In this document: positions 1 through 10,825 of the stretch, piece by piece
Layout of the letters: every line of letters begins with the position of its first letter
Position numbering within the stretch: position 1 is the stretch's first letter
Assembly: GCA_003255025.1 (NCBI GenBank)
Contig: QANY01002498.1
Span: 434,001-498,000 of the forward strand
Origin: Datisca glomerata
Taxonomy: Eukaryota > Streptophyta > Magnoliopsida > Cucurbitales > Datiscaceae
DNA: 64,000 bases
Reading direction: 5' to 3'
The notes under the pieces: model-generated
What the model was told of the DNA's origin: nothing
The model's input: the letters and a program-made list of their open reading frames with translations, nothing else
The model's database searches: none
Position numbers and translations under genes: made by a program

Positions 1-732
1 TCTACATCCTTTTGGATGAGAAGGCATGCCTATCCATCTTTTATCCAGCCTTTGCTCCACTATCAACCACCAGAATGGTTATTTTGCCTGCCCAGATTTC
101 CTCTCCAACTTTTAAAACTTAGCGAACTGAAACATCTGAGTAGCCACCTAGCTTGGATACGGTTTCCCGATCAGAGATCCATGGATCTCTTTCTAACTAA
201 AGAGATTCGATTCGGAACTCTTATATGTCCATCCAAGGTCCAATATTTCACATACATGGTATCAGACAGAGTAAGATGATCAAATGAATTCAATGATCTC
301 TATCCTTATCCCTTAGAGCACTAAAGCTAAAGCCTGGTGAATGATAGGAGGGCGGTGTTTATTTGTATTATTATGGTGTGTTCTATCCTTATGGAGGGGG
401 GTCTTCATTTAGTCTATTGGTATGGTATTCTCTCAGTCTATTCTTGTAATTAGTTGGGCTTTTCTGCTAAAGGTATTATAATGTGGGTACATGATTCAGG
501 TGTTCATTCTCATCCTCACTAACAATTAGAATGTCGTCGAAATAAATGAAAAAAAATGGCCTATTCTTCATAATCAAGCCGAAGCACCTGATAAATCATC
601 CTCATGAAAGTAGTAGGGGAATCGCTCTTTTCGCATATCACTTATCCCGGTCACCCCATCCATCCAGAGAACGTAAGTTCAAACCCTAATTCTTTCCTTT
701 TCTGCTTATTCACATCTTCAAATTTCTTCTTT
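1..732. other. no recognised gene
   Basis: I see no recognised gene here. A weak plus-strand open frame (16-279) has no motif I can place. The only hint is a primer-binding-site-like word at 257-267. Confidence 0.5.
257..267 (+). other. degenerate LTR-retroelement primer-binding-site-like word
   Basis: The word TGGTATCAGAC matches the first ten bases of the initiator-Met tRNA primer-binding site (TGGTATCAGAGC) common in plant LTR retroelements. No LTR could be defined beside it, so chance remains possible. Confidence 0.25.
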
Positions 733-1047
733 AAATCCCCATTCAAATCAGCATCCTTTACTTATTGATGTTTCTATTTCGTCTATAGGCGTGAAATAAG
801 GTCTATTATCGAGGGTTCCTCTCTATATGAAAGCGTGCAAACATACCTTCTTGGCTCAGAAAGAGGGCATGTAAGAAAAGTGATCCCAGCTCGACTCGGA
901 TAGCGAATAAAAGTGGATTTGTGTGTAACCAACTCCAGCTCCGGGAATCCATAGATGGATTCTGAAGAGTAAAATGTAATCGAATAAATCGATGTCGTCC
1001 ATACCAATGATAGAGTATGACATATGAGCTCAGACCCTTATGTGAGC
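733..1047 (+). repeat. repeat R1, copy a (direct, with 37784-38098)
   Basis: About 315 bp is shared with 37784-38098 in the same orientation. The copies differ at scattered sites, mostly transitions. The minus strand has a 74-aa open frame in this copy, which I do not recognise. Confidence 0.85.
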
Positions 1048-2169
1048 TTACCTGCGCTAGCCTCCCCGCACGTGCCGATGTCCACCTCGCTCGCTCCTCT
1101 ATTTGCTTTCTGGCATATTCTAAAAATTCCTTATTTTAAGTAAGGTCTCATTCAACAGCCCGTATGAAATAACTCATTTTTTCGCACGTGGATCTACCTC
1201 TCCTAAGTTCAAACCCTACGTCCCGTCCTCTTGCTAAAGAAATACGACCGACGATACATACATATATGTGAGATGCTCGATAGAGGTTCCCTATATTGGA
1301 GAGTGGAAGTGGAAATCTCTATTTACATAACATAAAAGATGGTAATGAAGGACGGGCGCCCAGCCTATGCATCTCGAGCAGAGAGCTAACCTGGAATGGG
1401 ATGTATTTTAATAAAAGAACGAACTCAACCAAAGAACTACAATTGAGAGAAGAACAACAAAAAACAAGATCTTTTTTTATCAAAAAATGAAATGGGAACC
1501 GTAAAAAGCGAAACAAAAAGAGAAAGATTGAAAGCGAAAAAGGCTAACGTAGCGGATTTGCTGATATTAGGAAACGCATTCTCGTTTCTTGATTTTCATT
1601 AAGGTTACGTTGTCGCTTTCGCTTTCATAATGAATGATATGGAGTCATGCAAGGAGCACACTTTACTAATATAATCAAAAGGGGTTTTCACCAGCCCGAA
1701 CTCTTCCCGAGTTTCCCTCCTAGCGAACGGAGAAAGCTTCTCCCTCACTCGCATTCTCCTAATCGAGCAGAACGCCACTCGACGATCATCCTACAACAGG
1801 CCCCGCCTATAGTTATAGTGTCGAATACATAATCTATTTTTTTATCCTTACGACGGTTGTCAAAGACCAGATCTTTACACTTCACGCCTCTATCCGAGTA
1901 TGTGCTTAGTGCAAGGCCTCATAGAACAATGAAGTAATGCATCAATACTATCTCCATCCCTCAGCAGCTGGAATACAAAAGAAACTTGTTCATTTATGTT
2001 ACCTATTGTGGACCTTCAACTTTTCACCTTTCATAGATCTGGGAAAGGTTGTTTTGGTTTGGGAAGTCACGTTGAGACTGGGCACGTGCGATAAGTAATA
2101 AAGAAAGCAAAGGGAAATCAGAGGATTTAGAGTAGGGAACAATAGGCATCCCCGCCTAGAAAATAAAGA
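1048..2169. other. no recognised gene
   Basis: Short frames only (1296-1490 plus, 1647-1832 plus). None resembles a mitochondrial, plastid or retroelement protein that I know. Confidence 0.5.
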
Positions 2170-2237
2170 GGTCATGCCTTCTTCATCTTTTGAGCAGGGT
2201 AAAAAGGACTTGTTTCTTGAAACTCTGAAGTTTGTGG
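2170..2237 (-). repeat. repeat R13, copy a (inverted)
   Basis: About 68 bp matches, in inverse orientation, the central parts of 37161-37306 and 45011-45156. This makes a three-copy family. The function is unknown. Confidence 0.75.
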
Positions 2238-2864
2238 AGCTCGAAACCTGCGAGTGGAGTAAGACGGAGCCAGGATATGCAATATCCAAGTGGACGCTCC
2301 ACGGTGATATGAAATATCGAGCTAGGGTTCTACTAAGTATGAGTAAGACCTAGCAGATCGATAACAATTCACATTTTTCTTTCCTTCGATCGCTAGTTAG
2401 GCTATAGCTGCTAGCTAGAGATAGCTAAGTGAGACCGACCACCCATCTAGGAAAAGGAACTATAGATAGGGCTGGTGGCAATGAAATGGAATTCTTGGGT
2501 GTGAGATAGCTATCCACGGTCTGATAATGAAGAACCTGGCTATCCCCACATGATTGGCTAGTCCCCGGCCAGATGAATCTACCTCATAAGCCATGGGCGG
2601 CTTTGGGTGTACCATTTATTTGGCTATGACTTGGTCCTTCGATGCAGCTACATATGCTCCAGGTCTTTTTCAGCAGGGTCGGCGGGTGGGGAAAACAAAA
2701 TAGTCGAGTTTAGTTGATAGAAAGGAAATGTATATTGATACGTTCAATCGAGTCCCGTTTTCTATTCCTATTTCTTTGGTTGGTCTTGCTGTTGCCGGTT
2801 TAGGGTGCTCCGACTAATATGACTATCTTGCTTCCTCTTATTGGTCATCATACCAATTAGTAAA

Positions 2865-2908
2865 GTGGGGNNNNNNNNNNNNNNNNNNNNNNNNGGGGGG
2901 GGGGGGGG
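2865..2908. other. assembly gap (24 N) flanked by a poly-G run
   Basis: 24 undetermined bases (2871-2894) are followed by 14 G. The run abuts the start of repeat R6. A second long poly-G with one N lies at 43550-43586, so homopolymer length was probably unreadable rather than a scaffold gap. Confidence 0.9.
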
Positions 2909-2909
2909 T

Positions 2910-3095
2910 CATACGAGTACGCGAAGGGAAGAGAGTTAAGACGGAGATGAATCCAAGCCAACGAGGTTAGAAAAGGTACGAACGAGTTGGATAACCTGTT
3001 GATGGTGATTTTGATTTTTATTCCCGTTCCAGTGGAGATTGATTGCTTTCTCGATGGGAATTGGTAATATTTGGTCTTGGTATTTGATGAGGAAG
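2910..3095 (+). repeat. repeat R6, copy a (direct, with 12188-12363)
   Basis: About 185 bp is shared with 12188-12363. The left border coincides with the poly-G tract here and lies after unrelated sequence at the other copy. Confidence 0.85.
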
Positions 3096-3978
3096 TGGTG
3101 GCAGGGCAAAGAATGTTAAGTATATAACAAAGTGGAGAGCTTCAGATCACCCAGATGAAAATGTCTATGCATAGAATAAGTGGACGTCCCTCTTCGGGGG
3201 ACGAAAATGCACTAAAAAAAAGGAGAGCTCCTTGGCCTGTTGGGCGACTATGTGCCCACCTCCAATCGTATAAAAGATGGGATTCAAGGTATGGTAAAAA
3301 GGTAGTTCCGGTTCTTTCACTCCCTCTACCGCTGTTCGTGGTGGAGTAAGGGCTTAGGAGTAGTAGGGGTAAAGGCATGCCTTAAGGCAGCTCGTGACCC
3401 AGGGTAGGCTCATTAGATTGAATTAGTGTTTGTTTTGGCATTTGTAGCAGGAGAATAGGAAGAATTGAATGACAAAGTGATATTATCTGATTTTAAAAGT
3501 GGACTAGGAGCGGAAGGCGAAAGGCAATTTCTTTAGTTAGGAAGGAAAGCAAGTGACATCTGAAAGTCTGATTCGGATTCTGCTCTCTCGCTCTTCCATA
3601 AATAATTGCGATTGACCAGAGGGAGAAGCTCTGATTCCTCTTGTTGAATCGACTCTGCACAACGTATCGTATTACTAAAAATCACTCAAATACGTTGTAT
3701 GTAAGGGCGAGAGGGACTCAAAGAGACAACCACGATTTACTAGCAAGCATTGAAAGCAGATGCCAGAATGACTCTTTGAACTTAACAACGTAATAAAGGA
3801 ACTAGCTACCATCAAGATTGAATGAGATGAGGATCAAAGAATATCGAACTCACTGTGATAAGCAAAGTGGTTCATTTTACCATAAAAGCAGAAAAAAGGA
3901 AAGAGAACAGATAAAAGTCTGCCCAATGGAAGCGAGTGACTCAAGGTATGCCATCGCTCTTCTCTCTTGACCTGAGAC
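3096..3978. other. no recognised gene
   Basis: Short overlapping frames on both strands (3142-3378 minus, 3155-3349 plus). None is recognisable. Confidence 0.5.
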
Positions 3979-4493
3979 TCAGTTCTAGCTATTTCCATGC
4001 CTTCTGATCGACCTAAACAACATATACGGATCCCCTCAACCCCTTTTTTCATTACTAATGGAATATCCTTCACTATTTTACTAAAAATGGAACGAAATGA
4101 TCTAGTTTTGTTTCTCAATTGAAAAGAGATGTCTTGAGCAATCGGAGAAGCACCTAGATAAACAGATTTTATCTTGACCGACTCAATTAAGGTATTAGTG
4201 TTTGTTCTATTAGACAACAAAGATCGCATTTTTTAACTTCGTTCAAATAAGAGTTGTACCCATACGAAATTCTTATGTTTCTTAGTATGATCTCTATCAT
4301 CATCTCTATTCCCTTTATCAATTCTCCTATCCCACCTAGGTCTATGAATTTCTCTATCAATTCTATTACCTTATCCTTACCCATGAGGTTCCAACATTTG
4401 ATCTTTAATTGACCTAGGAGTTGTTCCCGGGTATCCTAAAAAAGGTTTTTATACATCCTAATCCCCATCCCTTGGAAAGAAAAAGGTAGCACC
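3979..4493 (-). pseudogene. rps3: rps3, C-terminal part (ribosomal protein S3), broken
   Basis: Plant mitochondrial rps3 encodes small-subunit protein S3. This piece holds the C-terminal half of the long plant form. One frame reads from [11 protein letters not shown] to the [10 protein letters not shown] segment (minus, from about 4384). A second frame resumes at [16 protein letters not shown] and ends after GIRICC...EIARTE. The two are out of frame with each other. Homology stops at about 3979, short of the normal end. The upstream end (4303-4493) duplicates 7811-8001 of the other rps3 piece, in inverse orientation. Both copies share a TAG just after the KNLF segment, so that mutation came before the duplication. 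A one-base insertion near 4465 breaks this copy further. It is not functional as it stands. Confidence 0.9.
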
Positions 4494-4727
4494 GAGATTT
4501 TGAATATGACCCCCAAAAAGTCTAGGCTTAAGAATGATGATGATCGTCCATTTTGATGTTCCTGCTCGTGCCCAGAGAGAGAATGGGCACGACTACCCCT
4601 CTCCCCGTTCTACCATCCAAAACATGTCGGATAAGACCAGACCAAATCGGCTGGCTCATAAGTCAAGTACGGAACGAGCAAGCAATCTTTCTAAAGTAAG
4701 AAAAGGCCCCTTACTATAGATAGGCTA

Positions 4728-4869
4728 GCGCCTTTACTAATATTATAGAAGGACCTTCTTTCTCAAAGTCAAGTTTCTCCCTTATTACTTTAGAAACATT
4801 GCAGGGTGTTTAGGCTTGACTAAGAGAATATATAGGGCTTTTCTCGTTAAGTATTGCTTTGGCTTCGCC
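4728..4869 (+). repeat. repeat R9, copy a (direct, with 24346-24487)
   Basis: About 140 bp is shared with 24346-24487. The right end here leads into the cox3 relic. In the other copy it leads into an rrn26 fragment, so the repeat marks a recombination border. Confidence 0.85.
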
Positions 4870-4910
4870 GTCCGTATCTTGCTGGCGCGGGAGTTACCGC
4901 ACCTAAAAGA

Positions 4911-5178
4911 AAAACCCCAATCCCTTTTGGGGACCAAATACCTCCGATCTCTACCATAGGTGCCAAACAAGAATGAGAAGAAGCCCGAAAAAAAGCAAAA
5001 AGGAACATAACCTCCGATAGGATAAACAGAATAAAACCATATCGAAGTCCTAATTGTACAACTTCGGTATGATGTCCTTCCAACTTGGATTCACGTAGAA
5101 CATCGCCCCACCATATGAACATGGTATATAAGATAAATATGAGGCCTAAACTAAGAAGTTTTGCACCCCCTTGAAATG
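4911..5178 (-). pseudogene. cox3: cox3 fragment (cytochrome c oxidase subunit 3)
   Basis: Subunit 3 is a seven-helix inner-membrane protein of complex IV. This relic covers roughly residues 38-127. It starts at [11 protein letters not shown], runs through the [19 protein letters not shown] loop and the [10 protein letters not shown] helix, and stops after WSPKGIGVF. The N-terminal 38 residues and the C-terminal half are missing. Sequence beyond 4911 is unrelated, although the containing frame stays open for 128 aa. Several substitutions fall at normally conserved sites (for example Arg where FFWASSHS has Trp). The break after KGIGV lies near a short GGTGC...GTAACT match to later cox3, so it may be an internal deletion at microhomology. 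Confidence 0.9.
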
Positions 5179-5239
5179 TCAGATGATGTTTGCTGGTTGG
5201 TAGTGAGAGGACTCTTAGTACCAGCATACCCAAAAGGGA

Positions 5240-5311
5240 GGCGCTGATTAAAAAACAATCATTTGATGTTGTTTCTCGCTCTCCCTTAGCAACGGGGAAG
5301 GAGTCAATCTA
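5240..5311 (+). repeat. repeat R4, copy a (direct, with 8401-8471)
   Basis: About 70 bp is shared with 8401-8471, with a few differences. Confidence 0.8.
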
Positions 5312-5917
5312 ATTTATGAACTTCCCTTGACTTCATATTTCCTTCTCTAATAGGGGAAAAGCCTTCCATTTCCGTCAAATGACCCGGCCTCCCCTTGCTT
5401 TTCCACCGTCCGGGCTCCCTTTCCCTAAACTCGATAAAATAGCCTAGGCCTTTGGAGTCTCTTTCCTTATTGCTGGGGACTCCCAGGAAAAGAGAGAGTG
5501 AAACCCCCAAAGAAAGTAAAATCATAGGAGACAAGGCTGTAGTCACAGTAGAGGGTGGCAAAGTCGTCTTTCAAAAAGTCAAAACATGAGCTTCCAAGAG
5601 GTCGAAGGAAGGATGGAATGTAGTCCCCTCGGACGAGAGACCGACGAAGAAAGCATTGCCACCAAAGATGGCTGAAGTGAGTGTGAAGCATACCTCGACG
5701 AATGTTCAAAAGACCCTGAGTTCGACGCCTTCGCCGTCGAGAAAAGGCCAGACAGGACAAGTATAATTTCAAGGGAAGTTCGTCGCTCCACTTTTGACTT
5801 CATATGGGGGAAGAATGGTATATTCTATTCTATCTTTTTGGCTCTATCTCCCCTTCTGTGAAACCTACTATGGAAGTCACTTGACTAATCCCGCAAGATA
5901 CTATCTAGGTGATCTGA
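5312..5917. other. no recognised gene
   Basis: Minus-strand frames at 5304-5803 overlap in several phases with serine- and leucine-rich translations. I could not assign them to a family. Confidence 0.45.
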
Positions 5918-6075
5918 CTTGACCCACCCTCTTACCCAATTAAGTTAGACTTGCTACACCTATAAATCTATGATATGAGAAGTTGCTACAACATTGAGAG
6001 TGATTCCTATCATCAGTCATGTCACTATCATTGCTAAGGCTCTGGCCCTTCCTTCTGTTCTTCTTTCTTCCATTT
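5918..6075 (+). repeat. repeat R10, left segment (direct, with 28336-28493)
   Basis: About 158 bp matches the left part of 28336-28710. The right part of that unit is found instead at 9585-9794, so the 28-kb copy is either the parental unit or a recombinant of the two. Confidence 0.85.
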
Positions 6076-6879
6076 CGAAGACCCCTCTTTCGTTGAATCA
6101 TTTTACAATGATTGTATGAATACTCTCGTTCGTGCACATGCACACAAATTCAGAATATTTTGCTTCAAAAACTCTATCAATTTCCTTGATTAACTTTAGT
6201 TTACTTGGATTTGAGATAGCGGTTGGATCCACCTCTAAAATGAATTGAGGTGTTAATTCCCAAAAGGCAAGAAGCCTTAAAAGTAAGGAAAGACTAAACA
6301 TTAATTCGACTAAACTTCTATAGTTTGAATTCATAAGATCAATAGTCCAATAGCGTAGCATATCAGCCAGCCCCTGGTCTGGAGCTCCTGCTTGCAGAAA
6401 TGAATGGATTAAGAGGAGGTTGGGTACTCTTTCCAGGCCAGGCGGGAGGTGAAGGCCATAAGAGAAGCCCTCCCGGTAAGTAAGAGAAGAAAAAGGTGTT
6501 ATCATCAATCTCGACCAATTTCCCAAGGCGTTGGAAATCCATACCGGCTTAGAGAATCACTGGCGCTATTTAGTCCTTCGTTTCGCCAACAAAGAAGTCA
6601 TCTTTGACGATTTCCCATTCCTTCCCTGCCGAGCCACCTCTCTTCACCATTCGAAGTACTACCTTTGCCTTCCCTTTCTATAACCCGGGCACCCTCCTTT
6701 TCCAATCAAAAAGAAAAAATAAATACCAATAAAAGCCCTATCTAAGTAAAAAAGCTTCGTCTGTCATTTTTTCGGCCGGCCCCAGGGGAGTTTACTCGAC
6801 CCATTCCCCAGTCACCTGTACTGCTTAAGTAAGTGTACGACTCTGTATGAGGACCTCCTTCCCTTCTGCTATCCGCCCC
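6076..6879. other. no recognised gene; contains repeat R26
   Basis: A 142-aa minus-strand frame (6098-6526) spans the R26 repeat and unrelated sequence. It looks like a chance chimera. Nothing else is supported. Confidence 0.45.
6391..6506 (+). repeat. repeat R26, copy a (direct, with 40253-40369)
   Basis: About 116 bp is shared with 40253-40369, which directly flanks the 5' side of an atp1 fragment. Confidence 0.8.
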
Positions 6880-7242
6880 TACTCTTATAAAATCTACTCC
6901 TATATAAGAAAGGCAGGCTGCCCTGATGAACGACACTTTACCTCGGGCTTTTGTTCTTGGTCAGAATCTAATTTCCTGGAGTGCTAAGAAGCAGCCCCTT
7001 ACTCACCTCATAATCTATAAAAAAAGCCCTCTTAGTCCAGCTTTTTGAAGCAAGCTGCTAGAAGTAGCGCTCTAGCGCTTTACTAATATAATAGAAAGTC
7101 AAGGCTCTTCTCATCGAGAGTAGGTTCTTTTCAGGTACAAAAAAAAAATATCAACATTTATCTTCTGAATTTTCATTTTCTAACAGCAATTACACATTCC
7201 CTCGGCCTCTGATTACAGTCGAAGTGCCATTTCTTGCTCATA
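6880..7242 (+). repeat. repeat R2, copy a (direct, with 52879-53234)
   Basis: About 360 bp is shared with 52879-53234, the longest direct repeat seen in the window. Copies differ by transitions and small indels, including a 3-base difference near 6925. Confidence 0.85.
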
Positions 7243-7293
7243 GCTAAATTGGAATAGGATGACTCAGCATCAAGAAAAGTAAGCCCTCCCTTA

Positions 7294-7392
7294 CCTTGAT
7301 TGAATTTGGCTTCGCTGCGACCTGAATCAATAAAAAATCTTATTTCTTTCATTCATCCCATTGAATTTGGGCGAGAGGGAGGCTGTGAGTCA
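7294..7392 (+). repeat. repeat R3, copy a (direct, with 18337-18435)
   Basis: About 100 bp is shared with 18337-18435. Its right end here abuts the rps3 fragment. At the other site it lies just before the cob relic. Confidence 0.8.
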
Positions 7393-7401
7393 GCTTCTTC
7401 A

Positions 7402-8001
7402 GAAAAATGAAGTTATTCAAGTTCTTTTTCCCAAAGAAGTCCCGCTCCGATGGCCTGATGAGTCATCTACTTAAAAGAACCCTCCCTGCATTGCGGCCCT
7501 CCTTGAATTATTCGGTCATGCAATACTTATTGAATACAAAGAACAAAATTCATTTCGACCCTGTCGTAGTTGTCAATCATTTTGTGGCAATGGGCGTGGT
7601 GGAACCATCTACGATGGGGGGAGCAAATGCACAGGGAAGAACCTTAGATAAGAGAATATGTTCTCGCATCACTTTTTTTGTAGAAAGCTCGACCAGCGAG
7701 AAAAAGTGTTTGGCCGAAGCCAAAAAGAGGTTGACCCATTTCATTGACCAAGCGAATGATCTTCGCTTCGTAGGAACAACAAAAACAACAATCTCACTAT
7801 TTCCTTTCTTCGGTGCTACCTTTTTCTTTCCAAGGGATGGGGTTGGGATGTATAAAAACCTTTTTTAGGATACCCGGGAACAACTCCTAGGTCAATTAAG
7901 GATCAAATGTTGGAACCTCATGGGTAATGATAAGGTAATAGAATTGATAGAGAAATTCATAGAGCTAGGTGGGATAGGAGAATTGATAAAGGGAATAGAG
8001 A
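7402..8001 (+). pseudogene. rps3: rps3, central part (ribosomal protein S3), broken
   Basis: This is the central part of the long plant mitochondrial S3 protein. The open frame 7407-7868 reads [15 protein letters not shown], then [18 protein letters not shown], then [15 protein letters not shown], then [18 protein letters not shown]. It is stopped by TAG at 7866-7868, where the family continues. Homology carries on past the stop ([22 protein letters not shown]) and ends at about 8001 inside the GIE segment. The N-terminal region is missing, and the left junction is next to repeat R3. The last 190 bp are present again, inverted, at 4303-4493. The two rps3 halves thus point toward each other about 3 kb apart and together lack the gene's first part and its end. 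Confidence 0.92.
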
Positions 8002-8556
8002 TTGATTCGACCTACCTTATCCGACATGTGGAGTTTGGTAGCTTTCTCTAATATTCCCTTGAAAAGTGCTCTTCCTTTAAGGAGAAAAATGCTTTCGTAG
8101 GTGCTTTCCTAACTTTCCCTCCTCCTACTCGGCAGCCAGTTGTTTCATCACCTTGGCGACCTCATAGGACTTTGACGCCATTGAGATAACCTTGCAGGCA
8201 GGTTTTAAAAGTTTTGGTCGAAAGGCGGCTCTTAATAAGACTGTTAGCACCCAGACCACCACCAAATCCTCTTCCCAAGTTATATAACCCAAATGCTCAT
8301 TGTGAATTCCATAAAGGTCCAGACCATACAACTGATCCTTGCTTTTCTCTCATGCATGTTGTCCAAAATCTTTAACTTGATAGTTAACGGAGAAAAAAGG
8401 GGCACTGATTAAAAAAGAATCATTTGATTTGTTTCTTGCTCTCCCTTAGCAGCGGGGAAGGAGTCCATCTATCTGCCTAGCTTTGGTAGATTTCCTCCAA
8501 TGCAATACATAAAAATTCCACAAAGCTTTCTAAAGAAAGATTTAGTTTAGGGCTTG
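8002..8556. other. no recognised gene; contains repeat R4b
   Basis: A 68-aa minus-strand frame (8125-8331) is not recognised. Repeat R4b lies at 8401-8471. Confidence 0.45.
8401..8471 (+). repeat. repeat R4, copy b
   Basis: Direct copy of 5240-5311. Confidence 0.8.
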
Positions 8557-8697
8557 CTATCAATTTTATAACAACTATCTCTAACATGTGTGGACCTGGA
8601 ATGACTATGCATAGATCACCCCTATTTGTGTGGTCCGTTCTAGTGACAGCATTCCCACTTTTATTATCACTTCCAGTACTGGCAGGGGCAATTACCA
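8557..8697 (+). pseudogene. cox1: cox1 fragment (cytochrome c oxidase subunit 1)
   Basis: About 47 codons of cox1, from the INFITTI segment through [18 protein letters not shown] to LPVLAGAIT. The flanks are unrelated on both sides. A Phe codon in the TIFN segment reads as Ser and CGT in NMRG reads TGT. Part of the same segment occurs inverted at 45501-45603. Proline and serine codons at known plant editing positions are kept, so the source was genomic DNA rather than edited cDNA. Confidence 0.9.
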
Positions 8698-9584
8698 GAG
8701 AAATAACTCATCCCCGTCAGATTGGTTTTCTCTCTCCAATTAGGAGAGGCTGATAAGAAATCATATCAGATGCAATTCCTCGCCCAGCCATCGGAGAGAG
8801 GAACTGTCCTAGTTGAAAGAATTAGTAGCGGTTTTAAGGAAGACTACCAAGCTCCACGATAGATAAGCGCCTATCATCTCTATGCGCATTCTGACCTTAG
8901 TTTTTCGTCTTTAATTAGTATTATCGAAAGCTCTCTTGACTTAAGAATAGCTATCTTACTCGACTTGCTTACTAGCTGCCTTTCTGACTAATCTCATAAT
9001 TTGACTTGTGAATTTAGAGTTCTAAACTGAGTACTTTTATTAGTTAGGTAGTCAGACGCTCAATAGGATAGAAAACAAGCTGCCTTAAGAGCTTTCAGGC
9101 TATTAAAGGTATTATGCTACTAGTCCATGCATACAATAGATATTTAAAAACAAGTAGCTCGGGGGTCATATTCAAAATCTTGCAAAGATGCATTCTACAA
9201 GAATTCCTATTTTAAAAAGGTATATGGATTCTGGATCATAAAGAAAGGGATTTCTTCTGCGACCGATGTGACTGAAGATTGAATTGGTAGACCTTGAAAA
9301 AGGTATAAAGAAAGAAAAATGGAAGCCTAGAAAGGAGACAAAGAAAGATTAAAAGAGTTTAGTGAATCAAGTCTACTTAAGAAAGGGAAGATTGGACAGG
9401 CTAATTGAGCAATATTCCACAGAGATCTCAACTTTGCCCCTTGAATAAGGGCTAGTTCCTAGAAAGCTATGCCTACAGATAAGAAGATGAATCTTAGGCT
9501 GGCCAAAGTGAAGTTGTAGTTTGTATTGGTACTGAATGAACATATCAAACAAAGGCGATCAGTATAAGCCCTTCTCCGGCCTCA
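8698..9584. other. no recognised gene; contains repeat R15a
   Basis: AT-rich sequence with no convincing frame. Repeat R15 is at 9161-9289. Confidence 0.5.
9161..9289 (+). repeat. repeat R15, copy a (direct, with 45758-45888)
   Basis: About 130 bp is shared with 45758-45888. A piece of the R15b left flank (around 45744-45777) also occurs inverted at 4494-4528, directly at the rps3 border. Confidence 0.8.
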
Positions 9585-9794
9585 GAAAAACAGCGAGCTC
9601 TTGAAGCTAGGGCGTTGTTCACCTTTGGACACGAACACTATTTTGTTCTCAGCGGAAACCCACCTTCCTTAGAGATTGAACGTCGACTTATCTTATTGCC
9701 GTTCAATCTAAGACAGCGCTAATAGCTTGTAATGAACAACCCCCTTATGAAACCAACCGAAAAAAGCCTTTGGTACTTAATTAAGCAGTTTAAG
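9585..9794 (+). repeat. repeat R10, right segment (direct, with 28502-28710)
   Basis: About 210 bp matches the right part of 28336-28710. The last 70 bp recur inverted at 30340-30410. Confidence 0.85.
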
Positions 9795-9929
9795 AAAAGG
9801 TCTTTCACTAGGATACAGTACTTCTCCAAAACACTCTCGATGTATGTCGACGGGTCATCCACAATGCTACTAAACTGAGCAATCATCATATCGGTCCCTA
9901 GGCCCCGTTGCTGGAAAGGCTCAGCTTCA

Positions 9930-9963
9930 AAACCATACGTGGAGCTTCCGCCTCATACGGCTC
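9930..9963 (-). other. group II intron domain V-like hairpin
   Basis: On the minus strand the sequence begins GAGCCGTATGAGG and ends CGTATGG followed by T. This is the typical 34-nt domain V layout: a lower GAGCC/GGTTT stem, an internal bulge, an upper stem and a GAAG-type loop. The AGC of the catalytic triad is present. No adjoining exon could be recognised. It is probably the 3' end of a former nad-type intron. Confidence 0.7.
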
Positions 9964-10825
9964 CTCTAGGAATGGAGGTAGGCCGAGCCCAGGCTTGTGC
10001 GGTTAAGGTTGTTATACACGACCTCATAAGAAAATAAGGAAAAAAATGATGTTTCCAGCTTTTGGTCTTTGACATAAAGAAATAAGTAATAACGAAAGGG
10101 ACATCTGAGAATTTTCTCTCCTAGCTAATGTAACAAGAAAGGGGGTAAGGTGGTTGGTTCGGGAAAGGAATTCGATGAATCTGAAGCAGCAGATACCATA
10201 GGAGAATCGACAGAGAGCCTATCCTATCTTACGAGTTGTTACATACTCATACTATTGGTTGGTTGCAGGTATCCCCTAACGTAATACCCGCTACTAAGGT
10301 TCTGAAAGAAAGTAGCTAAATCTCTTGTATAACAGATCTACGAATAGCCAACGCCTTTAACAACGTATTTCAGAGGATGGGGTTAAGGCGGTTCCTTAGG
10401 CACCTTCACATCTACATATACTTATAAAAAGCACGTACACTTTTTCAAGCTTTAATCCTGTTATCTTATAGGAATCCCAATCTGGGAATAAATTTCTTCT
10501 TAGCAGTTTAAGAAGTGAATTGAATCACCCCCGGGTCCGAGAATACTAAGCAGACTTTCACTCCTCCCTTATAGTAGTAATTCTTACAACAGATGCGGAT
10601 TATGTAGCAAATGCCGCTGATGCGTAACACATTGAGTTGGACAGCTTTCCTTGAGCAGATAGGACACAGCACCATCAACAAACATACTCACGAAATTCTA
10701 AAGTTTCGATTTGTAAGACATCGCCTAACAAAGGGAAAATGCCCAAAAAGGCAACCTTAACTTGGGAAATCTCACTTTTTGACTCGAGGAATTTCGAAAA
10801 AGCGTAGAGAAGAAAGAAGCTACTC
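9964..10825. other. no recognised gene
   Basis: A 55-bp repeat (10088-10142) recurs at 13875-13929. A HIELD-like stretch near 10630 recalls the end of copia RNase H, but it is too short to call. Confidence 0.4.

Noticed and set aside
783..1007. 74-aa frame duplicated at 37834-38043
   Set aside because: Presence in both copies only reflects the DNA repeat. The translations diverge at the ends and match nothing I recognise.
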